Part shown: positions 8,867 through 10,803 of the stretch, piece after piece
Numbering within the stretch: position 1 is the stretch's first letter
Layout of the letters: each line of letters opens with the position of its first letter
From: Alphaproteobacteria bacterium
GTDB taxonomy: Bacteria > Pseudomonadota > Alphaproteobacteria > JAEULC01
Length of the DNA: 10,803 nucleotides
Direction of reading: 5' to 3'
Assembly (NCBI GenBank): GCA_020851015.1
Contig: JADZDN010000190.1
Coordinates: 1-10,803 of the forward strand
The notes under the pieces: model-generated
Seen by the model: the letters and a program-made list of their open reading frames with translations, nothing else
The model's database searches: none
What the model was told of the DNA's origin: nothing
Position numbers and translations under genes: made by a program

Positions 8867-10042
8867 ATGAACCTTGATCTCGACGCCGGCGAAACTGCGT
8901 TCCGCGACGAGGTACGGCGTTTCGTCGCCGCGAACCTGCCCAAGGCGATCGCCGAGAAGGTCGAGAACCAGCGGCCGCTGGCCAAGGACGATCACCTGCA
9001 CTGGCAGCGCGCGCTGCATCGCCGCGGCTGGTCGGCGCCGCTGTGGCCGCGCGAGCATGGCGGCCCGGGTTGGACGCCGGTGCAGCGCTACCTCTTCCAG
9101 CACGAATGCGCCGCCGCCTACGCGCCGCGGCTGATCCCGTTCGGCCTCAACATGGTGGGCCCGGTGATCATCGAGTTCGGCACCGAGGCGCAGAAGCAGC
9201 GCTACCTCCCCAAGATCCTCGCCAGCGAGGAATGGTGGTGCCAGGGCTATTCCGAGCCCGAGTCCGGCTCGGACCTCGCCTCGCTGCGCACCAGGGCCGA
9301 GCGCGACGGCGAGCACTACGTGATCGACGGCGTCAAGACCTGGACCACCCTGGCGCAGTTCGCCGACCGCATGTTCTGCCTGGCGCGCACGGGCACCGGC
9401 GGCAAGAAGCAGGAGGGCATCAGCTTCTTCCTGATCGACATGAAGGCGCCGGGCGTGAATCTGCGCCCGATCATCACCTTCGACGGCCGGCACGAGATCA
9501 ACGAGGTGCGGCTGGACCGCGTGCGCGTGCCGGTCGCCGACCGCGTGGGCGAGGACGGCCAGGGCTGGACCATCGCGAAGTTCCTGCTGGGCTACGAGCG
9601 CGTGGGCATCGCGATGGTGGCGGCCTCGATGGCGCAGCTCCGCCGCCTGAAACGCATCGCCGCCGCGCAAGGGCTCGACAGCCCGACCTTCCGCGACCGC
9701 GTTGCGCAGGTCGAGATCGAGTTGCGCGCGCTGGAGATGACCGAGCTGCGCATCGTGACCGCCGAGCAGCAGGGCCGCTCGCCCGGCCCGGAGGCGTCGC
9801 TGTTGAAGATCAAGGGCACCGAGGTCGCGCAGGCGATCACCGAACTGCTGGTCGAGGCTGCCGGCTATGACGCGCTGCCCGACCGCTGGAGTCCGTCCGA
9901 GGGCGACAATGCCCCGCCGATCGGCCCGGACTACGCCGACAGCATCGCGCCCTACTACTTCAACTGGCGCAAGACCTCGATCTACGGCGGCAGCAACGAG
10001 ATCCAGCGCAACATCATCGCCAAGGCGGTGCTGGGCCTGTAG
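8867..10042 (+). CDS. Acyl-CoA dehydrogenase family protein
   Basis: A 391-residue FAD-dependent acyl-CoA dehydrogenase of normal length, partner of the preceding kinase. The N-terminal helical domain (1-122) leads into the flavin-contacting 'CQGYSEPESGSDLASL' (125-140) and 'VKTWTT' (156-161) of the beta domain. The C-terminal helical domain ends in 'IYGGSNEIQRNIIAK' (372-386). At the position of the medium-chain catalytic Glu (IYEGT) there is Gly374. Glu244 in 'LLGYERVG' sits where isovaleryl- and long-chain-CoA dehydrogenases carry their base, so the active site is probably of that layout. The sequence recalls PimC-like (pimeloyl-CoA dehydrogenase large subunit) and FadE-type enzymes. Its kinase neighbour suggests action on phosphorylated hydroxyacyl-CoA, as proposed for LvaC and ACAD11; ordinary alpha,beta-dehydrogenation is the alternative. 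The ATG at 8867 follows GAGGGA, which overlaps the kinase stop. Confidence 0.9.
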   Translation: MNLDLDAGETAFRDEVRRFVAANLPKAIAEKVENQRPLAKDDHLHWQRALHRRGWSAPLWPREHGGPGWTPVQRYLFQHECAAAYAPRLIPFGLNMVGPVIIEFGTEAQKQRYLPKILASEEWWCQGYSEPESGSDLASLRTRAERDGEHYVIDGVKTWTTLAQFADRMFCLARTGTGGKKQEGISFFLIDMKAPGVNLRPIITFDGRHEINEVRLDRVRVPVADRVGEDGQGWTIAKFLLGYERVGIAMVAASMAQLRRLKRIAAAQGLDSPTFRDRVAQVEIELRALEMTELRIVTAEQQGRSPGPEASLLKIKGTEVAQAITELLVEAAGYDALPDRWSPSEGDNAPPIGPDYADSIAPYYFNWRKTSIYGGSNEIQRNIIAKAVLGL

Positions 10043-10067
10043 CGCTGTCGTCGGGCAACCGCTCGGC

Positions 10068-10114
10068 CCCCCACCCTGACCCTCCCCCATTGGGGGGGAG
10101 GGTCGGGGCGGGGG
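10068..10114. repeat. Long GC-rich inverted repeat (dispersed-repeat or terminator-like hairpin)
   Basis: The sequence folds into a hairpin. A perfect stem of ten pairs (10079-10088 with 10094-10103, arm ACCCTCCCCC) surrounds a five-base loop. It extends through G78-C104, a T-G wobble and further C-G pairs, with one mismatch at 10073/10109, out to 10068/10114, about 20 pairs in all. There is no T run after it, so it is not a standard intrinsic terminator, although it sits 25 bp after a stop codon. Similar C-run/G-run hairpins are common dispersed elements in alphaproteobacterial spacers, which I state from general knowledge. Confidence 0.65.
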
Positions 10115-10289
10115 TGCTGGTGCGTGCGTTAAAACCCCGACCCGCGGACCGCGAAACCCGAATCGAAGGCCCGACTGGTGCGCAATAGGGGTAATGGGCC
10201 AATCGCCCGTTGCTTGCCCGGTTCGTTCATGACCTTGGAATCGCAAGCCTTCCGGCCGCCGCCCCAGTCCTGCCCGGGAGCGCTTGCGA

Positions 10290-10333
10290 GGCGGGACGGG
10301 ATGCTTGAAACGACGGGCGGGACGTGCTTGAAA
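10290..10333 (+). repeat. Short direct repeat in the carB leader region
   Basis: GGCGGGACG followed by TGCTTGAAA occurs twice: 10290-10298 plus 10302-10310 (three extra bases GGA between the halves), and 10316-10333 without the extra bases. Repeat starts are 26 bp apart. Both contain TTGAAA, which looks like a -35, but no fitting -10 follows either copy. The role is unknown: possible regulator sites, a local duplication, or chance. Confidence 0.45.
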
Positions 10334-10423
10334 GCCGCGCCCTAGCGACATCACGGCGCCTGCCCCGCCCTCCCGTCCTTTCGAGGGATGGCCGGTCGCG
10401 GGCCGAACGGATGGAAGCCGACC

Positions 10424-10803
<380 letters not shown>

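Larger units (their letters stand above)
10043..10423. other. 381-bp non-coding region between the acyl-CoA dehydrogenase gene and carB
   Basis: No recognisable gene lies here. It contains a long GC-rich hairpin (10068-10114), two copies of an 18-base word (10290-10310 and 10316-10333), and tracts that could pair over a distance (10293-10301 with 10371-10379; 10315-10321 with 10364-10370). Two tiny overlapping frames (10194-10232 and 10229-10345) show no family resemblance. No carA is present. A promoter for carB is expected here, but I find no convincing -35/-10 pair. Confidence 0.7.

Noticed and set aside
10194..10345. Two tiny overlapping frames (12 and 38 residues) before carB as real genes or a leader peptide
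   Set aside because: They have weak or no ribosome sites, no Arg-rich or other regulatory codon run, and no family resemblance. They are kept only as part of the low-confidence leader observation.
10411..10413. ATG at 10411 as the carB start
   Set aside because: It is out of frame with the conserved CarB sequence; TTG 10424 gives the canonical MPKRTDI N-terminus.

Overview
This window is GC-rich (roughly two thirds or more G+C by eye), densely coded chromosomal DNA. It looks alphaproteobacterial: the CarB and KatG sequences are of a proteobacterial type, the one AT-rich stretch holds boxes resembling those of alphaproteobacterial Irr/PerR-type Fur-family regulators, and a GC-rich hairpin of a kind common in alphaproteobacterial spacers lies before carB. 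I cannot place it more finely. I see no tRNA, rRNA, CRISPR array, transposase, phage gene or att site.

Layout, left to right. (1) 1-345: the 3' end of a Rieske-type ring-hydroxylating oxygenase alpha subunit. (2) 346-2725: a catalase-peroxidase gene (katG) with its own promoter, two Fur-family-like boxes around that promoter, and a strong intrinsic terminator. (3) 2785-5266: tcuA-tcuB, a flavoprotein dehydrogenase and its membrane iron-sulfur electron-transfer partner of the tricarballylate type, overlapping by 14 bp. (4) 7746-5263 on the minus strand: larE, larB and a 2-hydroxyacid dehydrogenase, all overlapping, hence probably one operon. It runs into tcuB tail to tail with interlocked stop codons. 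(5) 7828-10042: an APH-type kinase followed 10 bp later by an acyl-CoA dehydrogenase, divergent from larE across an 81-bp spacer. (6) 10043-10423: a 381-bp non-coding stretch with a long hairpin and short direct repeats. (7) 10424-10803: the first 126 codons of carB, starting at TTG and running off the window.

How the genes may work together. Most of the window concerns oxidation of organic acids. TcuAB feeds electrons from a tricarboxylate into the quinone pool. LarE and LarB make part of the nickel-pincer nucleotide cofactor used by LarA-type 2-hydroxyacid racemases/epimerases, and the co-transcribed dehydrogenase would act on a 2-hydroxyacid or 2-oxoacid; larA and larC are not in view. The kinase/acyl-CoA dehydrogenase pair has the domain make-up of mammalian ACAD10/ACAD11 and of the Pseudomonas levulinate enzymes LvaA/LvaC, so it may remove a hydroxyl group from hydroxyacyl-CoAs by a phosphorylated intermediate. 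KatG protects against peroxide and is probably under iron- or peroxide-responsive control. The best leads are the incomplete lar operon with its three-cysteine LarE, the kinase/ACAD pair, and the katG operator array.
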